Assembly (NCBI RefSeq): GCF_000214355.1
Contig: NC_015577.1
Coordinates: forward strand, 1,878,453 to 1,942,452
Source: Leadbettera azotonutricia ZAS-9
GTDB taxonomy: Bacteria; Spirochaetota; Spirochaetia; Treponematales; Breznakiellaceae
Reading direction: 5' to 3'
DNA length: 64,000 nt
Shown: positions 22,015-30,546 of the stretch, one piece after another
Layout of the letters: each line of letters starts with the position of its first letter
Numbering within the stretch: the first letter of the stretch is position 1
Made by a program: the position numbers and the translations under genes
The notes under the pieces: model-generated
Seen by the model: only the letters and a program-made list of their open reading frames with translations
What the model was told of the DNA's origin: nothing
The model's database searches: none

Positions 22015-24003
22015 TTACTTTGCAATCTTGGCATTGCCTGAAAACCGCAAAACATAGTCTTCTGCCCCTGGCTCCGCATCAGGATCTATTGTTGGGCTGT
22101 ATTGGCCATAAACAGCCTCGACCCTGAATGTCCCTGCCAGTTCCCTGGGGAGCACTATTTCTGCGGTAAAGGGGTTTGGCGGATTTTCGCCCAGGGTAAA
22201 GGCAATGGTGTTGTCATTCAAACTGTTAAAGGGGCAGGGGGCTGAATACACCAGAGGCGCCCTGTTGCCAGCCTCAAGAAAAAGATCAAAACGCACAGGA
22301 TCGCCCGGAGCCCTAATCCGCACTTCCACAATGCGGCTTTCCTGGAAAATGGTTTCTTCCAAAGAAATAACCACGCCGTAATTTTCATTCATGCGCCTTG
22401 TCTTTTCCGGGATCTTGGAGGGAATGAAGAGTATATGGGTTATCATAGAGCCCAAAATAACCGCAAAAACGCAGAACCTGAACCAAAGGGGTATGATGAT
22501 CTTGTTCTGTTCCTTGCTGAAAAAAACAGCCCCCCGTTTTAATAGGAGCATGAAGGGCAGGGACAAGGCTGCAATTTGGGCCGACACTCCCCAGCTCCCG
22601 GGGCTTGCGGATTTTAAAAAGATATCGGCCAAGGCGCCGTTCGAAGATTCGAATATGTTGTATAACGCGCCAATAGCCTGGAGGGGGATTAAGAGGGCCG
22701 AAATGAAAATCGCCACAGGATTGCGCAGACATGAGCCTATAAAAGTGAAAACAAAAGCCCAGAGAAAAACCGGGATATAGGTAAAATTAAGCATTGCCGC
22801 AATGAAAAGGCCAATCCCTGCAAACATCATTGCAGAAGCACCGTAAAAATTCTGCTTTTTTGGAATATGGAAGATATCCAAAAGATGGGAAGGTATATAC
22901 AAAAACCACACCGCCAATAGCACTGTCAGCGCAGCGCCGGGGAAATCAGAAGGCGGGGCAGGCCGCTTTAAAAGCCTGAGGAGGAGGGAGTAAAAAAAAT
23001 CCGATCCCTGGAGTATCAAAACCAATAGAGGGAAGAATATGAGAAAGAGCCAGACATGCTTAAAAAAAAGCCGCATGTTATAAAAGAAAACCGCCCTATA
23101 GGTTGCGGTATAGATAAGGGCTGAAAAAATAAAAAGAGCAGCCATGGCAAGCAGGCTTAATGCCGCGGTAGTTTCGGAAAAGAACACCGTGCTCCCTGAG
23201 CCGGGGGGCGAAAAAAAACCATAATGCCTGTCAGGGTTCTGCACAGGGAAATTGAGGCTTTCGCTGTATTCAAGGAGAAGCCCTGCAAGGGTTCCAGGAT
23301 CAGGGCCCTCAGCCGGGCTTCCTTTGCCGTGCCCTTCCGCAAGATAGATGCTGTTTATTTCCCCCTCCCAGGCCAGGGCAAGTTCCTCGTGGCTGGAAGC
23401 AAGGCCGAGTGTGTATAATTCATTGTAGCGTATTTCGAATTCCGCGCTGATGCTATGGGATTTAAAAAGACGGAGCAGAGGTCTTACCATATCAAGGGGC
23501 GCAATATAATCCCCATCCCCGTGCCGTATAAGAACCTTGCCGGGGTTCCTTTCAAAATCCATGTAGCAGAGTATCCAGGTTTCGGGCATGTCAGGCAGGG
23601 AGAGGAGATCCCGCAGGCCCTTGTGCGAAAGGCCGCCCTGATCGGCCGGGAGCGTGTTTTCTTCATCCCCCAAAAAGGCAATGAGGAGATCCGCCTGCCC
23701 GGATATTGATCCCTGATCCACGGCTGCTTTTGCGAAACTCAAAGCGGTTTCTACCGCATAGGGCTTATCCCGGGGCACTGCCAATACAAAAGCATAGCCT
23801 TCTTCATTGCCTGGCGCCTTCAGCCTTGCATGCAGGGAAGATCCAAAGCCGCCGTAATCCTGGAGCAGGAAGCGTTCTTCAAAAGGCACATTCATTTCCC
23901 GCAAGACGAGGGCAATGCCGTCATCCTCCTTGGCCGCCAAAACTGCCGGGAAAAAAAGGACGGCGAGCAGAACAAGGGGAAATATGAAAATTTTTCTGTT
24001 AAT
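22015..24003 (-). CDS. Membrane protein with a Gaa1/M28-like soluble domain
   Basis: A protein of about 662 residues (686 if ATG 24075 is used). After a signal-anchor (KIFIFPLVLLAVLFFPAVLAA) comes a soluble domain of about 240 residues that reads like an M28 aminopeptidase fold (GSSLHARLKAPG, VETALSFAKAAVD, DLLIAFLGDEEN) but without the His/Asp/Glu zinc ligands in clear positions, then about eight to ten membrane segments and a C-terminal beta-rich domain. This order is like eukaryotic GPI transamidase subunit Gaa1. Function unknown. The start is probably not ATG 24075, which lies upstream of the only visible promoter; GGAGG at 24014-24010 points to ATT at 24003. Confidence 0.6.
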   Translation of the reverse strand: MNRKIFIFPLVLLAVLFFPAVLAAKEDDGIALVLREMNVPFEERFLLQDYGGFGSSLHARLKAPGNEEGYAFVLAVPRDKPYAVETALSFAKAAVDQGSISGQADLLIAFLGDEENTLPADQGGLSHKGLRDLLSLPDMPETWILCYMDFERNPGKVLIRHGDGDYIAPLDMVRPLLRLFKSHSISAEFEIRYNELYTLGLASSHEELALAWEGEINSIYLAEGHGKGSPAEGPDPGTLAGLLLEYSESLNFPVQNPDRHYGFFSPPGSGSTVFFSETTAALSLLAMAALFIFSALIYTATYRAVFFYNMRLFFKHVWLFLIFFPLLVLILQGSDFFYSLLLRLLKRPAPPSDFPGAALTVLLAVWFLYIPSHLLDIFHIPKKQNFYGASAMMFAGIGLFIAAMLNFTYIPVFLWAFVFTFIGSCLRNPVAIFISALLIPLQAIGALYNIFESSNGALADIFLKSASPGSWGVSAQIAALSLPFMLLLKRGAVFFSKEQNKIIIPLWFRFCVFAVILGSMITHILFIPSKIPEKTRRMNENYGVVISLEETIFQESRIVEVRIRAPGDPVRFDLFLEAGNRAPLVYSAPCPFNSLNDNTIAFTLGENPPNPFTAEIVLPRELAGTFRVEAVYGQYSPTIDPDAEPGAEDYVLRFSGNAKIAK

Positions 24004-24044
24004 CCCGGCCCTCCAATATAGTTCCCTAAAACTCCATAATACGC

Positions 24045-24050
24045 TATAAT
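24045..24050 (+). promoter_or_regulatory. -10 element of ridA (leaderless)
   Basis: A perfect TATAAT lies only 6 bases before the ridA ATG at 24057, with a weak TTCCCT at -35 spacing (24022-24027). The transcript should start at or next to the ATG, and no ribosome site is present. Confidence 0.55.
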
Positions 24051-24056
24051 GATGAT

Positions 24057-24443
24057 ATGAAAAAGGCACTTTCAACTGACAAGGCCCCGGCGGCTATTGG
24101 CCCCTATTCCCAGGGTATGGGAACAGGGAATTTCGCGTTTGTCTCGGGGCAGCTTCCCGCAGATCCGGTTTCGGGCAAGTTCCCTGAAACCATAGAAGCC
24201 CAGACCGAGGCATGCCTCGGCAATATCGAAGCCATACTTAAAAGCGGGGGCTTAAGCCGCAAGGATATCGTAAAAACCACGATTTTCCTTACCAATATGG
24301 CGGACTTCATCAAAGTCAATGCTGCGTACGGTGCATTTTTTGAAGGCTGCGTTTTCCCTGCCCGCTCCACAATCCAGGTAGCAGCCCTTCCCAAAAATGC
24401 CCCCATAGAGATTGAAGCCATAGCATTCCATGAGCAGGCTTAA
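24057..24443 (+). CDS. ridA: RidA-family reactive imine deaminase
   Basis: A 128-residue RidA/YjgF protein. It hydrolyses reactive enamine/imine intermediates (such as 2-aminoacrylate from serine or cysteine dehydration) and protects PLP enzymes. Family marks are GPYSQG near residue 15, FVSGQLP near 28, the catalytic-pocket arginine in PARSTIQV near 100-107 and IEIEAIA at the end. It may relieve damage made by the serine dehydratase at 36096-37703, although that enzyme is iron-sulfur dependent; this is inference. It overlaps the next lipoprotein gene by 14 bases. Confidence 0.92.
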   Translation: MKKALSTDKAPAAIGPYSQGMGTGNFAFVSGQLPADPVSGKFPETIEAQTEACLGNIEAILKSGGLSRKDIVKTTIFLTNMADFIKVNAAYGAFFEGCVFPARSTIQVAALPKNAPIEIEAIAFHEQA

Positions 24444-25098
24444 GGTTTTATCTTATAAATCATTGTTGATTATTCTCATCTGCATGGCCGGCGCGGGAAT
24501 TTCCTGTTCCCGCACAGAGCCCAAGATTGCATTTGGTTTTATTGAGATGGTCTATTATCCGGGCGCGGAAAAGCCCGAGGAGAGGTTTTCGTTTTTCGTG
24601 ATCCCCGAGGATGACGACGGCATAGAAAACCTGGGCGAGCTTTACCTCCACCATGACAGGGACGGTCTCCGCTGGCTCATCAAATCGGAAGAGTGGGTCA
24701 AAGTCGAAGAAGAAGGCAGGACCTGGATAGGCTCCCGGAATATTGCCATGAGCGGGGACGAGAGCCTGCCCAGGGGCCAGTACCGGGCAGTGCTGATCAA
24801 CAAGGGAGGCGAAAAAACCGAGCGCAACTTCACCTTCGACGCCCCTGTTGATCCCCGCTACCCCTTTCCCCTCCTTGTAATAGGCGAAGGCAAATACCGC
24901 ATCGATTCCCAATACCCTGTCAATCGCCTCATCTGTTATGACCAGCAGGGCAATGTGCTTCAAACCGTTATTGTGGTCAACAACAGCGGAAATGTTTCGG
25001 ATCTCAATGTTTCAGCCAATGCAAGATCCGCAGCCCTCTGGGCCGAAGATCCCGAGTACCGCACATCGGCCCTTACGGAAGCGGCAGCCATCAGGTGA
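24430..25098 (+). CDS. Lipoprotein of unknown function
   Basis: A 222-residue lipoprotein with a signal peptide ending in GISC (C26). The mature part is acidic, beta-rich and contains no motif I know (GFIEMVYYPGAE, RGQYRAVLINKGGEK, FPLLVIGEGKYRIDSQYPV). The pattern of a short lipoprotein with Ig-like strands is common in spirochaete envelopes. It overlaps ridA by 14 bases and its stop overlaps the GTG of trmB, so the three are translated together. Its conservation with trmB could be tested but no role is clear. Confidence 0.75.
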   Translation: MSRLKVLSYKSLLIILICMAGAGISCSRTEPKIAFGFIEMVYYPGAEKPEERFSFFVIPEDDDGIENLGELYLHHDRDGLRWLIKSEEWVKVEEEGRTWIGSRNIAMSGDESLPRGQYRAVLINKGGEKTERNFTFDAPVDPRYPFPLLVIGEGKYRIDSQYPVNRLICYDQQGNVLQTVIVVNNSGNVSDLNVSANARSAALWAEDPEYRTSALTEAAAIR

Positions 25099-25772
25099 GC
25101 GGGCTTCGCCAGGTTAAAAGCTATGTCCTCAGAATAGGCAGGATGAGCGTTGCGCAAAAACGATCCTACGACACCCTGTCTCCCCAATTCTGCCTGCCTT
25201 TTGGCGAAGCTTCCCCTCTGGAACCGGAAAAAATATTCGGCAGCAAAAAGCCCCTGGTCATCGAAATAGGCTTCGGCATGGGGATTGCCACAGCCATGAT
25301 CGCCGATCAAAACCCAGAAATTAATTATTTAGCCCTGGAAGTGCACCGTCCCGGCATAGGCCGCCTCCTCTGGGAAATCGACAAACGGGATTTAAAAAAT
25401 CTGCGCATCATCGAGGGGGACGCAGTGGAAACCATAGAAAAGCAAATCCTCCCCGGTACGGTTTCGGGCTTTCACGTTTTCTTTCCCGACCCCTGGCCCA
25501 AAAAACGCCACCAAAAGCGCCGGCTCATTAAGCGCCCCTTTACGGATCTCCTGGCAAACCGCCTTCAAAAAAATGCGTATCTCTACATGGTTACAGACTG
25601 GGCGGATTACGGCGAATGGGCCCTGGCGGAGCTTGCCGCCACCCCAGGGCTGGTCAACAAATACCCAGGTTTTGCAGAACCTCAAAGCTGGAGGCCCAGA
25701 ACCAAATTCGAGGAAAAAGGATTAATGAAGGAGCATAAGATAACAGAACTGTATTTTACCAAAGATAATTAG
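25095..25772 (+). CDS. trmB: tRNA (guanine-N7-)-methyltransferase
   Basis: A 225-residue TrmB, which methylates N7 of G46 in the variable loop of tRNAs using S-adenosylmethionine. The SAM-binding motif is VIEIGFGMG near 55-63, ALEVHRPG follows, and the diagnostic FPDPWPKKRHQKRR lies near 130-143. The C-terminal TKFEEKGLMKEHKI segment, involved in substrate binding, is complete. The start is GTG 25095 in a GTGA overlap with the lipoprotein stop. Confidence 0.95.
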   Translation: MSGLRQVKSYVLRIGRMSVAQKRSYDTLSPQFCLPFGEASPLEPEKIFGSKKPLVIEIGFGMGIATAMIADQNPEINYLALEVHRPGIGRLLWEIDKRDLKNLRIIEGDAVETIEKQILPGTVSGFHVFFPDPWPKKRHQKRRLIKRPFTDLLANRLQKNAYLYMVTDWADYGEWALAELAATPGLVNKYPGFAEPQSWRPRTKFEEKGLMKEHKITELYFTKDN

Positions 25773-25796
25773 AAAAAATATATGCGAGGAATAATC

Positions 25797-27806
25797 ATGA
25801 AAAACGATCGTATTGCCGCTTTGGAACGGCTGATTAAAAAATACCAGGACTCTTATTATAACGGCGAGGCCGAAATTTCGGATGCCGAGTTCGATCTCCT
25901 CTGGGACGAATTAAGATCCCTTGACCCAGGAAATGCCCTTCTTAAAAAAGTAGGCGCCGACGGGCAGGGGCCTGACCCCGACGGCTTTCCCAAGGCACGG
26001 CACCTCATTCCCATGGGAAGCCAGGATAAGGCCGCAAACCCCGAAGAATTCCGTTCCTGGGCGAAAAAAATGGGGATGGAAACGGAAAAAGAGGGGGTAA
26101 AAGCGGAAACTTCGTTAACCCCTGATTTATTCGGGTTAACGAAAATATTTCTTGTCCAGTTCAAGCTGGACGGCGCCAGCCTTGAATTGCAGTACGAAAA
26201 GGGAAAGCTCAGGGCGGCGGTAACCAGGGGCGACGGTGTTACAGGGGATGAAATTACCCATAATGCCCTGGCTATGTCGGGGGTTGTGGCGGAATTGAAA
26301 AGCCCCTTTACCGGCGGAGTCCGGGGCGAAGTAGTCATGCCCCATGAAATCTGGAAAAAGAAATACCCGGACAAAGCCAATTGCCGCAACGCGGCCAACG
26401 GCATCATGCGCCGCAAAGACGGCATGGGCTGCGAAGATTTAAAACTTGTGACCTACGATGCTGCGGCCACCGGGGACGACGCATATTTTACCGACGAGCT
26501 TGAAAAAATCGCCTGGCTTAAAAAACAGGGCTTTGAGACAACAGATACCAAAACCTTTTCGGACATCGAGGACATTATTGCCTATCGTGATGAAATCGCC
26601 GCCAAGCGGGAAAAGCTGCCTGTGGACATAGACGGCCTGGTGATTAAAGACAGGGCCACGGACATGACAGATCTCCGCAGGGCAAGGCCCGAGCATCAGA
26701 TCGCTTTTAAATTTGAACTTGAAACAGCCTACAGCATTTTGCGCCAAGTGGAATGGAGCGAATCAGGCGCAACCTACACCCCAATAGGGATTGTCGATCC
26801 TGTGCGCCTCGCCGGCACTACCGTAAAAAGGGCCAACCTCAATAATCCCGACATGATACGGGCCATGGGCTTAAAAATCGGCTCTGCTGTCTCTGTGGTC
26901 AAGCGGGGCGAAATCATCCCGAAAATAGAGGGCCTTGCGCCTGAGGGCGCTTTGGAGGAAGGGGAGGAAAAATCCGAAATCGAATTTCCCTCTAAATGCA
27001 TCTCATGCGGCACAGACTTGATAGACGGCGGAACAAGGCTGTACTGCCCCAACGCGGCCTGCCCCAAGCGGCTGGTCCACAGGGTGGAAAAATGGGTTTC
27101 TGTTTTGGGGATCATGGAACTGGGCGAAAAACTCCTTGCCCGGATGTTTGCAAAAGGGAACGTAAGGCAGATTGGGGATCTCTACACCATAGAAGCAGCA
27201 GAGCTTGCAGAATTCGAGCGCATGGGCGAAGCGTCCGCCGCAAAGGTGGTGCGCCATATCCGAACCAAAAGAGAGCTATCCCTTGCTGCCTTTGTGGCGG
27301 GCTTCGATTTTGAAGGGGTAGGCGAAACGATCATGGACAAGGTGGCAGCCGCCGGCATAGATACTCTCGAAAAACTCCGGGAAGCCTCGGTTGCGGATCT
27401 CGCCGCTGTCTACGGCCTTGGGGACATCACCGCCAAAACCATAGCCGATGGTGTAAAAGAATGTTCTGCCGAAATGGACAGGATATTGGGCTTCAACATC
27501 ATTGCTATTGCGCCCCCCCCTTCGTCCGATTCAATTCCCCTTAAAGGTCTCAGCTTTTGCTTCACCGGGGAGCTTGCATCCATGAAGCGCAACGAGGCAG
27601 AGGAAAAAATCAAAACCCTGGGGGGATCGGCAAAATCCTCGGTGGTCAAGGATCTCTCTTTCCTGGTGACTAACGATACTGAATCGGGGTCGGCCAAAAA
27701 CAAGAAAGCCAATGACTTGGGCGTGCCCATACTGGACGAGGAGGAATTCCTCGCTCTATTGAAAAACCCGCAGCTTGCAGGGGAGTACAGAAATAAAGGC
27801 CATTAA
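25797..27806 (+). CDS. ligA: NAD-dependent DNA ligase
   Basis: A 669-residue LigA, which seals nicks in replication and repair using NAD. The N-terminal Ia domain carries YYNGEAEISDAEFD; the AMP-accepting lysine is in KLDG (K123) and RGDGVTGDEIT follows; a C4 zinc finger is formed by CISCG and CPNAACP near 410-430; helix-hairpin-helix repeats (FEGVGETI, YGLGDITAKTI) and a C-terminal BRCT domain (GLSFCFTGELASMKRNEAE) follow. All parts are present. ATG 25797 is chosen over 25782 since CGAGGA stands 7 bases before it. A Lys/Glu-rich insert precedes the KLDG motif. Confidence 0.95.
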   Translation: MKNDRIAALERLIKKYQDSYYNGEAEISDAEFDLLWDELRSLDPGNALLKKVGADGQGPDPDGFPKARHLIPMGSQDKAANPEEFRSWAKKMGMETEKEGVKAETSLTPDLFGLTKIFLVQFKLDGASLELQYEKGKLRAAVTRGDGVTGDEITHNALAMSGVVAELKSPFTGGVRGEVVMPHEIWKKKYPDKANCRNAANGIMRRKDGMGCEDLKLVTYDAAATGDDAYFTDELEKIAWLKKQGFETTDTKTFSDIEDIIAYRDEIAAKREKLPVDIDGLVIKDRATDMTDLRRARPEHQIAFKFELETAYSILRQVEWSESGATYTPIGIVDPVRLAGTTVKRANLNNPDMIRAMGLKIGSAVSVVKRGEIIPKIEGLAPEGALEEGEEKSEIEFPSKCISCGTDLIDGGTRLYCPNAACPKRLVHRVEKWVSVLGIMELGEKLLARMFAKGNVRQIGDLYTIEAAELAEFERMGEASAAKVVRHIRTKRELSLAAFVAGFDFEGVGETIMDKVAAAGIDTLEKLREASVADLAAVYGLGDITAKTIADGVKECSAEMDRILGFNIIAIAPPPSSDSIPLKGLSFCFTGELASMKRNEAEEKIKTLGGSAKSSVVKDLSFLVTNDTESGSAKNKKANDLGVPILDEEEFLALLKNPQLAGEYRNKGH

Positions 27807-30354
27807 TTCCGAGGCCGAAAGCCTCCCCTTATACCAGCATCTTGATGCTATCTGCGCCGCCATGGCTGCCTATAGCGCCGCCATAGTGCGTTCCGATCCG
27901 GGCAGCGGCAAGTCTACCCTGGTGCCCTTGGCGCTACTCAACCATTTTGAGGAACGCGGAGACCATGGCAGGATTATCATGCTGGAGCCCCGCAGGGCAG
28001 CCGCCGCAGGGCTCGCGGCCAGAATGGCGGACCTTATCGGGGAAGAGCTTGGCAGTACCGTTGGCTACAGGGTAAGGCTCGAGCGGAAGGTTTCCAAAGA
28101 TACCCGTATAGAAGTCCTCACGGAGGGCCTTTTTTTACGGCATATTCAGTCAGATCCGTCCCTTAACGGGGTTTCTGCGGTTGTTTTTGATGAATTTCAC
28201 GAACGCTCTGTATTCACCGATCTTGCCCTTGCCCTGGTTGCGGATCTGCGGCGCATGGGGAGCAAGGTAAAAATCCTTGTTATGTCGGCCACCATGGATG
28301 CCCAAAAGGCTGCGGCATTTTTGGGCGATGTTTTGTATCCTGAGGGGGATCAAAAAATCCCGATTATAGATGTGCCGGGAAAAGTTTTTCCTGTGGAGAC
28401 TGAATATAGACCTCTGCCCCAAAAAACTTATTTAGGCAAAGAAGTCGGTGCAGCCCTCTGCGATATATTCCAAAACCGGGACGGGGAAGGGGATGCCCTG
28501 GTTTTCCTTCCCGGAAAAAGGGAAATTGCCGATGCCGAAGCTGCCCTTGTCCGTGCAGGCTTAGGGGAAAATTTTGAAATCCTTGCCCTTCACGGGAGCC
28601 TCCCCCTCAGGGAACAGAGAAAAATCATCTCCCCTGGGCAGGCGGACAAGGCTGGCCGGGATAAATCCGGACAAAAAAAGTCCAGAATCATTCTCTCCAC
28701 GAATCTTGCCGAGACATCCCTCACCATACCGGGCATCAGCCTTGTAATCGATTCGGGCTTTGTGCGCCTCGAACGCTTCCACATCCCCACGGCCATGAAC
28801 AGGCTTTCCCTTGAAGCTTGCAGTCTCCAGTCGGCGGATCAAAGGAGGGGCAGGGCAGGCCGCCTTGGACCGGGTTCCTGCATACGGCTTTGGAATAAAA
28901 ACGATCCCAGGCCTGTTGAAACAGAGCCAGAGATATGCAGGACAGATCTTTCAAACCTCGTTTTGGAATGCCTCCTTTGGGGCGCCTCCGGGCCGGATAG
29001 CCTTGGCTGGCTTGAAGCCCCTCTTGCATCATCATGGGAAAAAGCCCTGGAGAACCTTGTGCGCCTTGGCTGCGCTCAGCCCAACACGGGAACCGGGGGG
29101 GTTAAAATAACCAGCAAGGGCCGGCTTGTAACACAGCTCGGCCTTGATCCCCGCCTGGGATGCCTCTGCATCGCCGGGAAAGAAAAAGGATCTGTCGATT
29201 TGGCCTGCGCGTCTGCGGCCCTCCTGACGGATCGCGATAATTCCGGCATTAAAGGGGATGGCGATTTCCGCAACCGCCTTGCGGAATTGCGCAACAACCC
29301 GTACAGCCCCTGGACCAGGACAATCGCGGAAAACGCAGGGGATCTTAAGCGCCGCCTGAAGGAAGATAGCAAAATCGCGTTTTCCTGGACCGCCGGAGAG
29401 GAAGCGGACGCGGGGGAACTTTTGGCTCACGCCTTCCCTGACCGCATCGCCCAAAGGCAGGAAAACGATGCCGGCATAAACGGGAAATTCCGTTTTGTTT
29501 CCGGCAGGGAAGGGATAATCGAAGGGGCCCTGAAAAATTCGGAGTGGATAGTTGCCGCAGAAGCGGATGCGGGGGAACGAAGCGCAGCGATACGCCTGGC
29601 TGCCCCGGTATCAAATGATACCGCGCTATCCCTATTGAAAAGCGATTTGGCAACTGAACTATCAGTCGAATGGAAGGGCTTGATTCCCCGAACCATGGCC
29701 CGGCGAAAGGCGGGGAGGCTCGTGATTTCGGAAGAAAAAAGGATCAGCACCCGGGAAGAAGCGCAGGCTGATCTTGGCCGTCTGCTTGCCGAAAAGGGCC
29801 TTGAAATTCTCCCCTGGGATGAAGGCAAAGGGGAGGCCCGGAACCTGCTGTCCCGGATTCGCTTCTTTGCCCAGAAAGCGGATTTGCCCAATATCGCTAT
29901 GGACCCTTCTTTCTGGACGGAGGAGGCATTAATTCAGGATGCCCCTGCCTGGCTTGGCCCTTTTATCTGGGAAGGCAAAAAACAGGATTCTGCCGCTGTT
30001 TTTTCGAATTCATCCCTCAAAAACGCGCTTCAAACCCGCCTGGGATGGGGTTTGTCCCCCTTGCTGGAAAAACAGGTTCCCGAAACCTTTGTCCTGCCAA
30101 ACGCGCGGCCCCGGCATATTGATTACAGCTCGGGCAAACCCGAAATCAGGGCAAGGCTCCAGGACTGTTTCGGCATAAAAACCCACCCTGCCATACTCGG
30201 AACGCCGCTAGTGTTTCAGCTCCTTTCCCCGGCCGACAGGCCAATACAGATCACCTCGGATCTTCCCTCCTTCTGGAAGGGATCTTATGCGGATGTGCGG
30301 AAAGACATGCGGGGCAGGTATCCTAAGCATAAGTGGCCGGAGAACCCTGTCTAA
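27775..30354 (+). CDS. hrpB: HrpB-type DEAH-box helicase
   Basis: An 859-residue ATP-dependent helicase of the HrpB family. Motifs in order: Walker A DPGSGKST near 41-48, LEPRRAAA, DEFHERS (DEAH box variant DEFH), VMSATMD, a helicase C domain with LSTNLAETSLTIPG and DQRRGRAGRLGPGSC, then HA2 and the HrpB C-terminal region (IPRTMARRKAGRL, FGIKTHPAILGTPLVFQLLSP). The cellular role of HrpB is not well known; RNA substrates are assumed. The frame overlaps ligA by 32 bases. The only standard start is TTG 27775 with no ribosome site; GGGGAG nearby would suit ATA 27793. Confidence 0.9.
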   Translation: MQGSTEIKAINSEAESLPLYQHLDAICAAMAAYSAAIVRSDPGSGKSTLVPLALLNHFEERGDHGRIIMLEPRRAAAAGLAARMADLIGEELGSTVGYRVRLERKVSKDTRIEVLTEGLFLRHIQSDPSLNGVSAVVFDEFHERSVFTDLALALVADLRRMGSKVKILVMSATMDAQKAAAFLGDVLYPEGDQKIPIIDVPGKVFPVETEYRPLPQKTYLGKEVGAALCDIFQNRDGEGDALVFLPGKREIADAEAALVRAGLGENFEILALHGSLPLREQRKIISPGQADKAGRDKSGQKKSRIILSTNLAETSLTIPGISLVIDSGFVRLERFHIPTAMNRLSLEACSLQSADQRRGRAGRLGPGSCIRLWNKNDPRPVETEPEICRTDLSNLVLECLLWGASGPDSLGWLEAPLASSWEKALENLVRLGCAQPNTGTGGVKITSKGRLVTQLGLDPRLGCLCIAGKEKGSVDLACASAALLTDRDNSGIKGDGDFRNRLAELRNNPYSPWTRTIAENAGDLKRRLKEDSKIAFSWTAGEEADAGELLAHAFPDRIAQRQENDAGINGKFRFVSGREGIIEGALKNSEWIVAAEADAGERSAAIRLAAPVSNDTALSLLKSDLATELSVEWKGLIPRTMARRKAGRLVISEEKRISTREEAQADLGRLLAEKGLEILPWDEGKGEARNLLSRIRFFAQKADLPNIAMDPSFWTEEALIQDAPAWLGPFIWEGKKQDSAAVFSNSSLKNALQTRLGWGLSPLLEKQVPETFVLPNARPRHIDYSSGKPEIRARLQDCFGIKTHPAILGTPLVFQLLSPADRPIQITSDLPSFWKGSYADVRKDMRGRYPKHKWPENPV

Positions 30355-30369
30355 AAAGCTTATCAAATG

Positions 30370-30438
30370 ATTTTCGATACTCATCTTATCTGATGAATTT
30401 GCCGAATTAAATTCATCTTATCTGATGAATTCGAAAAT
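30370..30438. repeat. Nested palindromes after hrpB
   Basis: Outer arms ATTTTCGA (30370-30377) and TCGAAAAT (30431-30438) enclose two direct copies of TCATCTTATCTGATGAAT (30381-30398 and 30413-30430), each itself an imperfect hairpin, and an inner GAATTT/AAATTC pair. Six T residues follow at 30444-30449, so the structure may end the hrpB transcript, or it may be a protein-binding site. Confidence 0.65.
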
Positions 30439-30443
30439 TACTG

Positions 30444-30488
30444 TTTTTTGCGGTTTTTTCAGATTAAGCTTTATTAAGAAGAAGAATT
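30444..30488 (+). repeat. 45-bp direct repeat, left copy
   Basis: Starts TTTTTTGCGGTTTTTTCAGA and continues through TTAAGCTTTATTAAGAAG to GAATT at 30488. It matches 41331-41375 with one mismatch (A for G), in the same orientation. Both copies are followed by a more diverged tail containing ACAAAGGACG. The pair brackets the accessory block. Confidence 0.85.
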
Positions 30489-30546
30489 TCTCCACAAAGG
30501 ACGCGAAGGAAGGAATATTTGAAGATGAAGAATTAAATATTATTAA

